Assembly: GCA_943369485.1 (NCBI GenBank)
Contig: CALRNH020000008.1
Location: 1 to 64,000, forward strand
Length of the DNA stretch: 64,000 nt
Direction: 5' to 3'
From: ATX-6F1 sp943369485
Lineage (GTDB): Bacteria > Cyanobacteriota > Cyanobacteriia > PCC-6307 > Cyanobiaceae
Of the stretch, positions 57,343 through 64,000 are shown piece by piece (the stretch's first letter is position 1; each line of letters opens with the position of its first letter). A program made the position numbers and the translations under genes. Under the pieces are notes generated by a model. The model saw only the letters and a list, made by a program, of their open reading frames with translations. It did no database searches and was not told the origin of the DNA.

Positions 57343-57801
57343 ATGAATGCCGCCGAGCAGGTTCGCTCCCTGGAGCTGGCCCAGGCCATTGCCTCGGCGG
57401 CCACCCTGTTTCGGGAGCATTTTCCCGATGCCCGCGCCAACCTCAACCCCTGGCGCGATGACCCCGAGACCCGAGCCTTCGGCGAAAGCGAGACCCTCGA
57501 TCTCTCGTTTCATTTCCCCGGCTGGAGCCCCCGCATCCAGTGCCGCTCCGTGCTGGTGCAACTCCGTCTGGCCGCGCCTCCCGCCGCCTTGGATCCCAGC
57601 CCGCGTCAACGTCCCCCCCTGCTCGGGGTGACCCTGCGCGGGCTCACCTATGCCGATGAGCGCTGGTCCATGGCCACGGTGGGCGATTGGCGGGCCAGCG
57701 GTTCCCACCTGCCATCGGCGGCGGTGGAGCAGGTGCTGCGGCAGTTCTGCCGCCAGCTTTTCGAGCTGTTCGGGGAGCAGGAGGGGGTCCGGGCCGCCTG
57801 A
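57343..57801 (+). CDS. Conserved hypothetical protein between icd and ho1
   Basis: From ATG 57343, preceded by GGGAG, the 152-residue protein starts MNAAEQVRSLELAQAIASAA; ATG 57334 is the alternative. It is soluble, with an N-terminal helix, a beta-rich middle (SETLDLSFHFPGWSP) and a C-terminal helix (VEQVLRQFCRQLFELFGEQE). I know a gene of this size in this place in other picocyanobacteria but no function. The 196 bases upstream, shared with icd, must hold divergent promoters. Confidence 0.68.
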   Translation: MNAAEQVRSLELAQAIASAATLFREHFPDARANLNPWRDDPETRAFGESETLDLSFHFPGWSPRIQCRSVLVQLRLAAPPAALDPSPRQRPPLLGVTLRGLTYADERWSMATVGDWRASGSHLPSAAVEQVLRQFCRQLFELFGEQEGVRAA

Positions 57802-57969
57802 GGCCGTAACCCTTCGCAACCATCCCCGTCCCCCGGCCGGCCCACCGACCTACGTTGATTCATCCGCTCGCGCGGCTGCCGTTTGATGCCTTGGCAGGCC
57901 CTGCCTCAGCAGCCCCTGCTGTCGCAGCACGCCACCGCAGCCAACGCCATCGCACCCCCCGTTTGCCCC

Positions 57970-58683
57970 ATGTCCGTCGCCCTAGCCTCCCAGCTGCGTG
58001 AAGGCACCAAAAAGGCCCACACGATGGCCGAGAACACTGGTTTTGTGACCTGCTTCCTGAAGGGGGTGGTCGACAAGATCAGCTACCGCAAGCTGGTGGC
58101 CGATCTCTACTTCGTCTACAGCGCCATGGAAGAGGAGATCGGCAAGCTCAAGGCCCACCCGGTGGTGGGGCCGATCGCCAGCGACGCCCTCAACCGCCGC
58201 GCCACCCTCGAGGCCGATCTGGCTTTCTATTTCGGTGCCGACTGGCGCCAGCAGATCCAGGCCACCCCCGGTGCCCAGCAGTATGTGGCCCGGCTGCATC
58301 AGGTGGCCCAGGAGTCCCCTGAGCTGCTGGTGGGCCACCACTACACGCGCTACATCGGCGATCTCTCCGGCGGCCAGATTCTCAAGAACATCGCCCAGAA
58401 GGCGATGAACCTGGGCGAGCACGATGGCCTGCGCTTCTACGAGTTCGACGCCATCCCCGATGAGAAGGCCTTCAAGGCCACCTACCGCCAAACCCTCGAC
58501 CAGCTGCCGATCGATCAGGCCACGGCCGATCGCATCGTGGAGGAGGCCAACCACGCCTTCCACCTCAACATGGTGATGTTCCAGGAGCTGGAAGGCAATC
58601 TGGTGGCGGCCATCGGCAAGGTGCTGTTTGGCTTCCTCACCCGTCGACAGCGGGTCGGCAGCACCGAGGTGGTGACCGCCTGA
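57970..58683 (+). CDS. ho1: Heme oxygenase (biliverdin-producing)
   Basis: The enzyme opens heme to biliverdin IX-alpha using ferredoxin, feeding phycobilin synthesis. From ATG 57970 (MSVALASQLREGTKKAHTMA) it has 237 residues, the usual length. The proximal heme-ligand histidine is in TKKAHTMAEN (about residue 17), and the distal helix motif is YIGDLSGGQILKNIAQKAM. An in-frame open stretch upstream to 57883 lacks family support. It starts 168 bases after the hypothetical gene. Confidence 0.96.
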   Translation: MSVALASQLREGTKKAHTMAENTGFVTCFLKGVVDKISYRKLVADLYFVYSAMEEEIGKLKAHPVVGPIASDALNRRATLEADLAFYFGADWRQQIQATPGAQQYVARLHQVAQESPELLVGHHYTRYIGDLSGGQILKNIAQKAMNLGEHDGLRFYEFDAIPDEKAFKATYRQTLDQLPIDQATADRIVEEANHAFHLNMVMFQELEGNLVAAIGKVLFGFLTRRQRVGSTEVVTA

Positions 58684-58694
58684 GCGGCCTTGGT

Positions 58695-59729
58695 TTGCGC
58701 CCCGTTCGCTTCCTGGTTCCCGGCACCACCGGGAAGTTCCGCTGCGGTGGCCTGCAGGTGGAACTTCAGACGGTCAGGCTGGTGGGCGCCCTCACCGGCT
58801 CTGAGCTGGTCACCTACCGGCGTAGGGAGCCGGGCCGCCCGTTCTTCTCCGACCTGCTGCGCAACGAACCCTCACCCGGCCAGGCCCTGTGGGTGGTGAG
58901 CTGGGGCTTTGATGTGCCCAAGCTGCTGCGGCGCCTGCGGGGTCGCCCCAGCGCGTATCACGCCCACAGCAGCGGCTACGGCTTCGATCTGCCCCCCGGG
59001 GTGCCGGTGCTGGCGGTGAGTCGTAACACGCTGGGTTACTGGGGCGATCGGGCCCCGCGCCATCCGCTGTTTCTGCTTCCCAATGCGATCGAGCCCCGCT
59101 GGTGCGATGACGGCAGCGTCCGCGATCCCATCCGGGTGGCCGCGCGGCCGATCGACGTGCTGGTGCAGGCCCGCAAGAGCAGTGCCTATGTGCTGCGTCA
59201 GCTGGTGCCGGCCCTGCGGGCCCGGGGGCTGCGGGTGGAGGTGCAGAGCGGCTGGGTCGATGACCTCGTGGATCTGTTCCGCTCCGCCAAGGTGTACCTC
59301 TACGACTCGGCTGACTACTGGCGCGGCCGGGGGTTGAGCGAGGGCTTCGGACTGCCACCGCTCGAAGCGATGGCCAGCGGCTGCGTGGTGTTCAGCAGCC
59401 TCAACCATGCCCTGGCCGACAGCCTTGATCCTGGCCGCCTCGGACATCAGATTGGAGCTGGCACCCTCAGCGGCGACGTTGAGCGCATTGCCGCAGCGGT
59501 GGCCGATCCGGCGGCGTTCCTGGCCGATCCGGTGCGGTTGGCCGAGTGGCTGAACCAGTGCTCCGAGGTTGCGCTGCAGCTGCGCTGGCGTGAGGCGCTG
59601 CTGGCCATCAATGTCCACTGGGACAGGCTGCTGGCGGGCGAGCCAGCCCTCACTGCCCCCAGCCGCCTCAGCTCGCGTCTGACTCAGCTGCGGAGCCGGC
59701 TGCGGCGGCTGGGCGGAACGAGGCCTTGA
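58695..59729 (+). CDS. GT-B type glycosyltransferase
   Basis: The 344-residue protein begins RPVRFLVPGTTGKFRCGGLQ and has the C-terminal nucleotide-sugar motif LSEGFGLPPLEAMASGCVVF (E-x7-E type) found in GT4-like enzymes. An N-terminal Rossmann-like half and YLYDSADYWRGRGL support the fold. The only start fitting the frame after ho1 is TTG 58695. Its stop overlaps the next gene (TTGA), forming a two-gene surface-glycan unit. The sugar is unknown. Confidence 0.82.
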   Translation: MRPVRFLVPGTTGKFRCGGLQVELQTVRLVGALTGSELVTYRRREPGRPFFSDLLRNEPSPGQALWVVSWGFDVPKLLRRLRGRPSAYHAHSSGYGFDLPPGVPVLAVSRNTLGYWGDRAPRHPLFLLPNAIEPRWCDDGSVRDPIRVAARPIDVLVQARKSSAYVLRQLVPALRARGLRVEVQSGWVDDLVDLFRSAKVYLYDSADYWRGRGLSEGFGLPPLEAMASGCVVFSSLNHALADSLDPGRLGHQIGAGTLSGDVERIAAAVADPAAFLADPVRLAEWLNQCSEVALQLRWREALLAINVHWDRLLAGEPALTAPSRLSSRLTQLRSRLRRLGGTRP

Positions 59730-60826
59730 TCGAGCAGCCTGCTCGCCAGCGGGTGCTGGTGCTCACAGGCGGGCTGATTCATCTGGTGAACCAGTTGGCT
59801 GTGGTGTTCGACCTGAGCGAGGTCCAGGCCTCTGGCGCCGTGGTGGGCCTGTTGTTCACCGGTGTGCTCACCAGGGATGCGCAGGGGCTGCAGGCCCAGC
59901 ACCATGCGCTCGAGGATTGGCTGGCGTTGCTGCGGCGTGAGGATCCCGTACGTTTCAGCGCGGTGGAACTGATCCCCACGGCTGAAGAGCTTCGACCTGG
60001 CGACTGGGATCTGGTCTGCCTCAACAACCTGTGGCAGGAAGCGCAGCGCGATCCTGTGCAACGGCTCGGGATCACCACCGTGGTGGTGTGTGGGGATGCG
60101 CTGGGGATCTACTACCGCACGGGCCGGGAGCTGAGGGCCATCCTTCCCAGTCTGCTGGGCGCTGCGATCGCCTTCGGCGATCGCACGGTGCGTTACGTGC
60201 TAGAAGGACGCCAACCTTGTTGGCATCGACCTCCTGGCCTCGCCAGGCCGGTCTGCGCCGAACTGCGCCAGCGGTTGTTCCATGGGCTGGTGGCAAGCCA
60301 GCGGCAGCTGTGTCTGGGCTTCGTTCAGGATTGCCTGGAGCGGACGCCGCCGGATCGGCCGGTCTGGCTCTGCTCGGTTCCGAACCTGGCCCACCAGTTT
60401 CCTTCGGATCAGATCTCCGTCTCGGTGCTCGAGCGCTGGCTGAGACAGCTGGGCCGTTGGCATGGCTTCGATCGCCAGCGGGATGCTTTGCTGCTCATTG
60501 AGCATCCCAAGGCTCCAGCCCAGGGAAGTTTCGGGACGGATCTGCCTGCAGGCGTGCGGGGAAGGATCCGCAGTGCCGTGCCGCTGGAGGTGCTGGTTCG
60601 GGCCCTCGAGGAGGCGGCCCCAGGCCGATCGATCGTGGTGGCCGGCATGAGCTCGGCCCTTTACGGCGTGCGCAGCCTCACCGGTGCGGCCGTGGTGTGG
60701 CTGTCACTGGCGCCGCTCTGGTCCGGCAATCGCCTTTACCGGCGCCGCCCGCTGGAGTTTCTCCACAGGGTGATCAGGGTGAGGCGGATGGCGCAGCTCA
60801 CGGCGCAACTGAAGAGAGTTCAATAA
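59726..60826 (+). CDS. Polysialyltransferase-like glycosyltransferase
   Basis: The 366-residue protein starts at TTG 59726, overlapping the previous stop. Patterns QRVLVLTGGLIHLVNQLAVV at the start, a middle RRLFHGL-type stretch, IEHPKAPAQG near residue 257 and VVAGMSSALYGVRSL near residue 312 resemble sialyl/polysialyltransferase-type GT-B enzymes annotated in marine Synechococcus; the family name is from memory and moderate in confidence. It would add an acidic sugar to a capsule or lipopolysaccharide. It overlaps the convergent membrane gene by seven bases. Confidence 0.6.
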   Translation: MIEQPARQRVLVLTGGLIHLVNQLAVVFDLSEVQASGAVVGLLFTGVLTRDAQGLQAQHHALEDWLALLRREDPVRFSAVELIPTAEELRPGDWDLVCLNNLWQEAQRDPVQRLGITTVVVCGDALGIYYRTGRELRAILPSLLGAAIAFGDRTVRYVLEGRQPCWHRPPGLARPVCAELRQRLFHGLVASQRQLCLGFVQDCLERTPPDRPVWLCSVPNLAHQFPSDQISVSVLERWLRQLGRWHGFDRQRDALLLIEHPKAPAQGSFGTDLPAGVRGRIRSAVPLEVLVRALEEAAPGRSIVVAGMSSALYGVRSLTGAAVVWLSLAPLWSGNRLYRRRPLEFLHRVIRVRRMAQLTAQLKRVQ

Positions 60827-62004
60827 CGAACCTGCCAGGGCCAGCGGTCGGGGATGCAGAGGAAGGCGTCGTTTGCCCCGCAGGCCAGGGATTCGGTGTT
60901 GAGAATGCGTCCGAACAGCCAGTAATGAAGGGTGACCAGCAGGGCGGGCAGCAGGAAGGCGGAGGCCTGGTAGCGGTGGATCCAGGCCAGATAGGTGATC
61001 AGCAGAAAGAACCCCACACCGTCCGCCAGCCGGAAGGTGATCTGGGGGAACCACTCCCATTCGACTGAGGCCTGAATCAGCAGAAACAGCAGGCTGAACA
61101 GAGCCAGCTGCCGGCTCAGCGAACAGCTCAGCAACTGCTTAGCACCCAGGTGCCGTTGCCAGCAGGTGAGGGCCATTCCCAGCGCCAGGGCCCACTGCAG
61201 CCGCTGAACCTCCCGTAGCACGGAGTAATGACTGAAAAAGGATTCACTGGCGGCATAGGAAGCGATTTTCTCCCAGGCGATCGGTGCCACCGCCATCAAC
61301 AGGGCGGCGAGGGCACCCAGGGTCAGCAGCCACCGCCAGCGGCGGATGGTCGAGCCGGTCCCCCGATCGCGGAGAAGCAGGGGGGACAGGCTGAGCAGCA
61401 GGTTGGGGGGGAAGGTGGAGTGGACCAGGGCGGACCAGAGCACCCCTACGGCGATCACGGGGCGACGGAGATCAACCAGACGGCCTGCCCAGAGCATCAG
61501 GGGCAGGAGCAGCAGCAGGGCCAGGGCCTGCCTGGTCACCCCGTTCTGCAAAAAACTACGTAAGAGGGGGCTGCAGCAGATCAGCAGACTCCACCACCCC
61601 CCCCAGGCCAGGGCCCGCCAGCGCCAGGCCAGCAGGATCGGTGCGGCGGCATACCCGGCGGCCACCAGCCCGTGCACTGCCGCCATGCGGTAGGGCAGAA
61701 GGCTCACCAGTGGTGCTGTGGCTTGCCAGAACGGCTCTCCCTTCACCAGGGCAAGGTCGTGGGGCAAGAAATGGCTCAGCTTGGTGATGTCGCTGTTTCC
61801 CCAGCTCGCGAGGGTGAAGAACAGGGCCACCAGGCCCAGCAGGACCCCTGCGCCGATCCACCAGCCGCGCCGGCGCCCCTTGACCCCGGCCCATGACATC
61901 CAGGTGGCCGCGGCCAGCTGGCACCCGAAGAGGCCTGCCATCAGCAGGGGAGCTGCGGTGACCTGATCGATGCGGAAGGGGCTTTCGGTCGGGAACGGGG
62001 TCAT
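60820..62004 (-). CDS. EpsG-like polytopic membrane protein
   Basis: The 394-residue protein has about ten to twelve transmembrane segments and a segment RSFLQNGVTRQALALLLLLP near residue 165 that resembles the N-G-x-R-Q signature of EpsG-family polysaccharide polymerases. It probably joins or polymerises repeat units of an extracellular polysaccharide. It overlaps the upstream GT-B-like gene by four bases (ATGA) and the convergent transferase gene by seven. Confidence 0.7.
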   Translation of the reverse strand: MTPFPTESPFRIDQVTAAPLLMAGLFGCQLAAATWMSWAGVKGRRRGWWIGAGVLLGLVALFFTLASWGNSDITKLSHFLPHDLALVKGEPFWQATAPLVSLLPYRMAAVHGLVAAGYAAAPILLAWRWRALAWGGWWSLLICCSPLLRSFLQNGVTRQALALLLLLPLMLWAGRLVDLRRPVIAVGVLWSALVHSTFPPNLLLSLSPLLLRDRGTGSTIRRWRWLLTLGALAALLMAVAPIAWEKIASYAASESFFSHYSVLREVQRLQWALALGMALTCWQRHLGAKQLLSCSLSRQLALFSLLFLLIQASVEWEWFPQITFRLADGVGFFLLITYLAWIHRYQASAFLLPALLVTLHYWLFGRILNTESLACGANDAFLCIPDRWPWQVRY

Positions 62005-63101
62005 CGCCGGGATCGAAGCAGATGGCTCGAAGCGTGCCGCTGCAACAGGTCACGGAGCCTCTCCTGCCCCTGCACGGAAGCGAAGCCCCAGAAGGGATCC
62101 AGCAGAGGCCGTAGCGCCACGGTTCCTTCCCCCGAGCGCAACCGTTCCTTCAGTTCGGTGCTGAGCCGTTGCCGCTCCTGCCATTCGATCACCTCCTCCT
62201 CCGCCTTGCCGCCGGTCAGTGCGGTGACATCCTGATCGACCTCCACATCGATCCAGTGCAGCCGCTTACCCAGGGCGACGCCGTAGCCCAGGTGCGTTCC
62301 GAAGGCATTGCTGGCCAGCCCATCGCTCAGCTCCAGCAGGGTGCGCATCGCATCAAGGAACCAGGGGTTGGAGCGATGGCCGTTGCAGGCCACGATCCAC
62401 TGCGGCGGCAACCCTTGCAGGTCGGGATCCTTCCAGTGGCGCAACCAGATCACTGACCGGTAGCCGCTGGCCTCTGCCCTGGAGCGCACGGCGTCGACGC
62501 AGCGTTGATGGTCCATGCGGCGCTCGACCTGATCCCAGCTGTGGGCGAGCACCACCAGGAGGGTTGGGCCGAGCTCATGCCTCAGCCTGGCGATGGTTTC
62601 AGCATCAAGCACGGGCCGGGCGTAGGCGATCCAGGGGCCGATGGGCACGGCCGGCAGGCCGAACCGTTCCATCAGCCAGCGGGCCCGCAGGGGACCCATG
62701 CAGAGGTAGCCCTTCGTCCATGGCCTTGGACTTTCGAATGTGGAGCCCTGGGCCACCTTGAGTCCGTGCTCCAGCAGGAAGGGCATCGGCCGGCCGATCA
62801 GGGGAAGGCCGGCATGGCGTTTGAGCTGCACGTCGTGGCCGTAGTGGTGGGACGAGCTCTCCAGTTCCCGCCTGGCGGGGTTGAAAAAGGGCTTGCGCCC
62901 ACTGGAGGGGCTGAAGGCTTCCTGATCCCAGAGATCGGCGCTGACCCGTGGGGCGAAGGGGCGGGAGTCGAAGGCCTGATGAACCAGACCCCGGTAGGCG
63001 GCCAGGGCCATCCACTGGTCCCGGTCCAAACGGGCCAGCGATCCCAGGGGACCGAGCCGTCCAGCGCGCAACCAGTCGTGCAAGCGCAGGCGCAGGGCCA
63101 T
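62001..63101 (-). CDS. GT-B-like surface polysaccharide protein, uncharacterised
   Basis: ATG 63101 is preceded by a good ribosome binding site (GGGAGG), giving 366 residues; starts at 63107 and 63128 are also in frame. The N-terminal part has PMPFLLEHGLKVAQGSTFES; the C-terminal half has LLVVLAHSWDQVERRM, the nucleotide-sugar-type segment SDGLASNAFGTHLGYGVALG and LHWIDVEV, as seen in capsule glycosyltransferases. No named family is recognised. It sits between kdsC (20 bases upstream) and the EpsG-like gene, so a role in attaching or polymerising a Kdo-containing glycan is possible. Confidence 0.62.
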   Translation of the reverse strand: MALRLRLHDWLRAGRLGPLGSLARLDRDQWMALAAYRGLVHQAFDSRPFAPRVSADLWDQEAFSPSSGRKPFFNPARRELESSSHHYGHDVQLKRHAGLPLIGRPMPFLLEHGLKVAQGSTFESPRPWTKGYLCMGPLRARWLMERFGLPAVPIGPWIAYARPVLDAETIARLRHELGPTLLVVLAHSWDQVERRMDHQRCVDAVRSRAEASGYRSVIWLRHWKDPDLQGLPPQWIVACNGHRSNPWFLDAMRTLLELSDGLASNAFGTHLGYGVALGKRLHWIDVEVDQDVTALTGGKAEEEVIEWQERQRLSTELKERLRSGEGTVALRPLLDPFWGFASVQGQERLRDLLQRHASSHLLRSRR

Positions 63102-63120
63102 GCCCATCCCTCCCGCCGAC

Positions 63121-63702
63121 TTAATCATTGCGCTCACGCCAGCCCCTGCTCGCCAGGGGGTGCCAGAGACCGCGGGCCTGCAGGATCGCCTCAGCCAGCC
63201 TGCGCACGGCTCCATCGCCGCCCCGGCGGCTGAGGACCCAGTCGGCCTGGCGGCGCAGGGGGCTGACCGCATCGGCAGGAGCGATCAGGAGTCCAACCAA
63301 GGGCCGCACCGCCAGATCGTTGAGATCGTCGCCGACGTAGGCGGTCTGCTCGGCGGCAACCCCGAGCGCCTTCTGCAGCGCGCCCAGAGCAGCGGCTTTG
63401 TCCTTCACGCCGGTCACGCAGTGGTGGATTCCCAGGTAGCTGGCCCGTTGTTCCGTGGCTCCGCTCTTGCCTCCGCTGAGCAGGGCCACCTCCAGGCCGG
63501 CCTGTTGCAGCAGCCGGATGCCCAGTCCATCTCGCACATCGAAGCGCTTGATCACCTCACCGGATTCCGTGGTCCACAGCCCACCATCGGTGAGGACCCC
63601 ATCCACATCCAGCACCAGCAATTTCAGGGCCCGCAACCGTGGGTTGCAGCGCCATTGGCCCAGCAGGGAAACACCACTGAGCCAGGCTCGCCAGGGGCTC
63701 AC
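63121..63702 (-). CDS. kdsC: 3-deoxy-D-manno-octulosonate 8-phosphate phosphatase KdsC
   Basis: KdsC removes phosphate from Kdo 8-phosphate. The 193-residue HAD protein lacks a cap domain, as KdsC should. Motif I is LVLDVDGVLTDGGLW with the nucleophile and acid-base aspartates, motif II SGGKSGATEQRA, motif III lysine in GVKDKAAALG, and motif IV YVGDDLNDLAV. Its start overlaps the kdsA stop codon by four bases (ATGA). Confidence 0.92.
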   Translation of the reverse strand: MSPWRAWLSGVSLLGQWRCNPRLRALKLLVLDVDGVLTDGGLWTTESGEVIKRFDVRDGLGIRLLQQAGLEVALLSGGKSGATEQRASYLGIHHCVTGVKDKAAALGALQKALGVAAEQTAYVGDDLNDLAVRPLVGLLIAPADAVSPLRRQADWVLSRRGGDGAVRRLAEAILQARGLWHPLASRGWRERND

Positions 63703-64000
63703 AGCACGGTGACGGCTTCACCCTGGCTGATCAGGGGGGCTCTGATCGCCATCAGCTGCTCCAGCAGCGGCTCCAGGCGATGCAGGGGCACCATGTTGGG
63801 ACCATCGCTGAGCGCCTTGTCGGGGTCAGGGTGCACCTCCAGGAACAGCCCATCGACCCCCACGGCAACGGCCGCCCGTGCCAATGGCGCCACGAATTCC
63901 CGCTGGCCGCCGCTGCTGCTGCCACGTCCGCCGGGCTGTTGCACCGAGTGGGTGGCATCGAAGATCACAGGACAGCCCAGGGCCCTGAGCTGAGGCAGGC
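63699..64000 (-). CDS. kdsA: 3-deoxy-8-phosphooctulonate synthase KdsA, C-terminal fragment
   Basis: KdsA condenses phosphoenolpyruvate with arabinose 5-phosphate to Kdo 8-phosphate. Only about 99 C-terminal residues lie in the window; the gene continues past the right edge. The segment PVIFDATHSVQQPGGRGSSS and the following VAVGVDGLFLEVHPDPDKAL are diagnostic of the (beta/alpha)8 barrel end of KdsA, including the metal and product-binding Asp/His residues. It is the first visible gene of the leftward kdsA-kdsC-(GT-B-like)-(EpsG-like) unit. Confidence 0.93.
   Translation of the reverse strand, partial: LPQLRALGCPVIFDATHSVQQPGGRGSSSGGQREFVAPLARAAVAVGVDGLFLEVHPDPDKALSDGPNMVPLHRLEPLLEQLMAIRAPLISQGEAVTVL

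Overview
The window comes from a high-GC unicellular picocyanobacterium of the Synechococcus/Cyanobium group (alpha-cyanobacteria), most likely a freshwater or euryhaline Cyanobium-like strain. This rests on psaC (photosystem I), ndhS (photosynthetic NDH-1), heme oxygenase for bilin synthesis, glycolate dehydrogenase subunits, a plant/cyanobacterial-type ManC, and the picocyanobacterial gene orders psaC/acpP-fabF-tkt and icd-(hypothetical)-ho1. Genes are densely packed, with many ATGA or TGATG start/stop overlaps and several convergent pairs whose 3' ends overlap. The window is almost entirely chromosomal core; I see no insertion sequence, prophage or CRISPR array.

Layout. 0-13.9 kb: the end of a group 2 type sigma factor, a Coq4-like protein, mutY, a PfkB kinase, tsaE, ahcY, a DedA protein, ssb, the shape operon mreBCD followed by a lone sugar-binding lipoprotein, an RpaB-like response regulator and lysS. 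13.9-20.9 kb: a leftward ergothioneine operon (egtB, egtD, two small hercynine-associated proteins, a YdcF protein), with cysteine synthase and an atypical Ser/Thr kinase running the other way. 20.9-27 kb: smpB, ruvB, a TPR protein, an amidohydrolase, a small membrane protein, a HEAT-repeat protein, and thiC under a TPP riboswitch, followed by a start-less open frame in lower-GC DNA. 27.5-37.2 kb: tkt-fabF-acpP facing psaC, then glmS, manC, rimM, ndhS, rnc, the RNase P RNA and tRNA-Arg(CCT). 37.4-49.7 kb: two hypothetical genes, an operon for fermentative glycogen use (xfp-glgP-ackA), a methyltransferase-like membrane protein, an alpha/beta hydrolase, aldose epimerase, glcE and a four-carbon acid sugar kinase. 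49.7-58.7 kb: a cation/proton antiporter, a leftward group of small accessory genes (secreted protein, cupin, ABM monooxygenase, membrane protein, TauE/SafE exporter), glcF, icd and ho1. 58.7-64 kb: a surface-polysaccharide locus with two glycosyltransferase-like genes on one strand, facing an EpsG-like membrane protein, a GT-B-like protein, kdsC and the end of kdsA.

How the genes work together. The strongest functional units are: (1) EgtD/EgtB with their two small partner proteins, beside a divergent cysteine synthase that could supply the thiol donor; (2) Xfp, GlgP and AckA, which link glycogen phosphorolysis to acetyl phosphate and then to acetate plus ATP without phosphotransacetylase; (3) GlcE and GlcF, two subunits of glycolate dehydrogenase placed about 6 kb apart with GlcD absent from the window; (4) KdsA/KdsC with capsule-type genes, which imply a Kdo-containing surface glycan. 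The least ordinary items are the Coq4-like protein with an extra helical domain, the two hercynine-associated small proteins, a 76-base near-perfect stem-loop at the glmS 3' end, the frame without a start codon after thiC, and the kinase lacking its usual ATP-binding lysine. Start codons were chosen by family alignment from memory and by upstream sequence; no database search was run.
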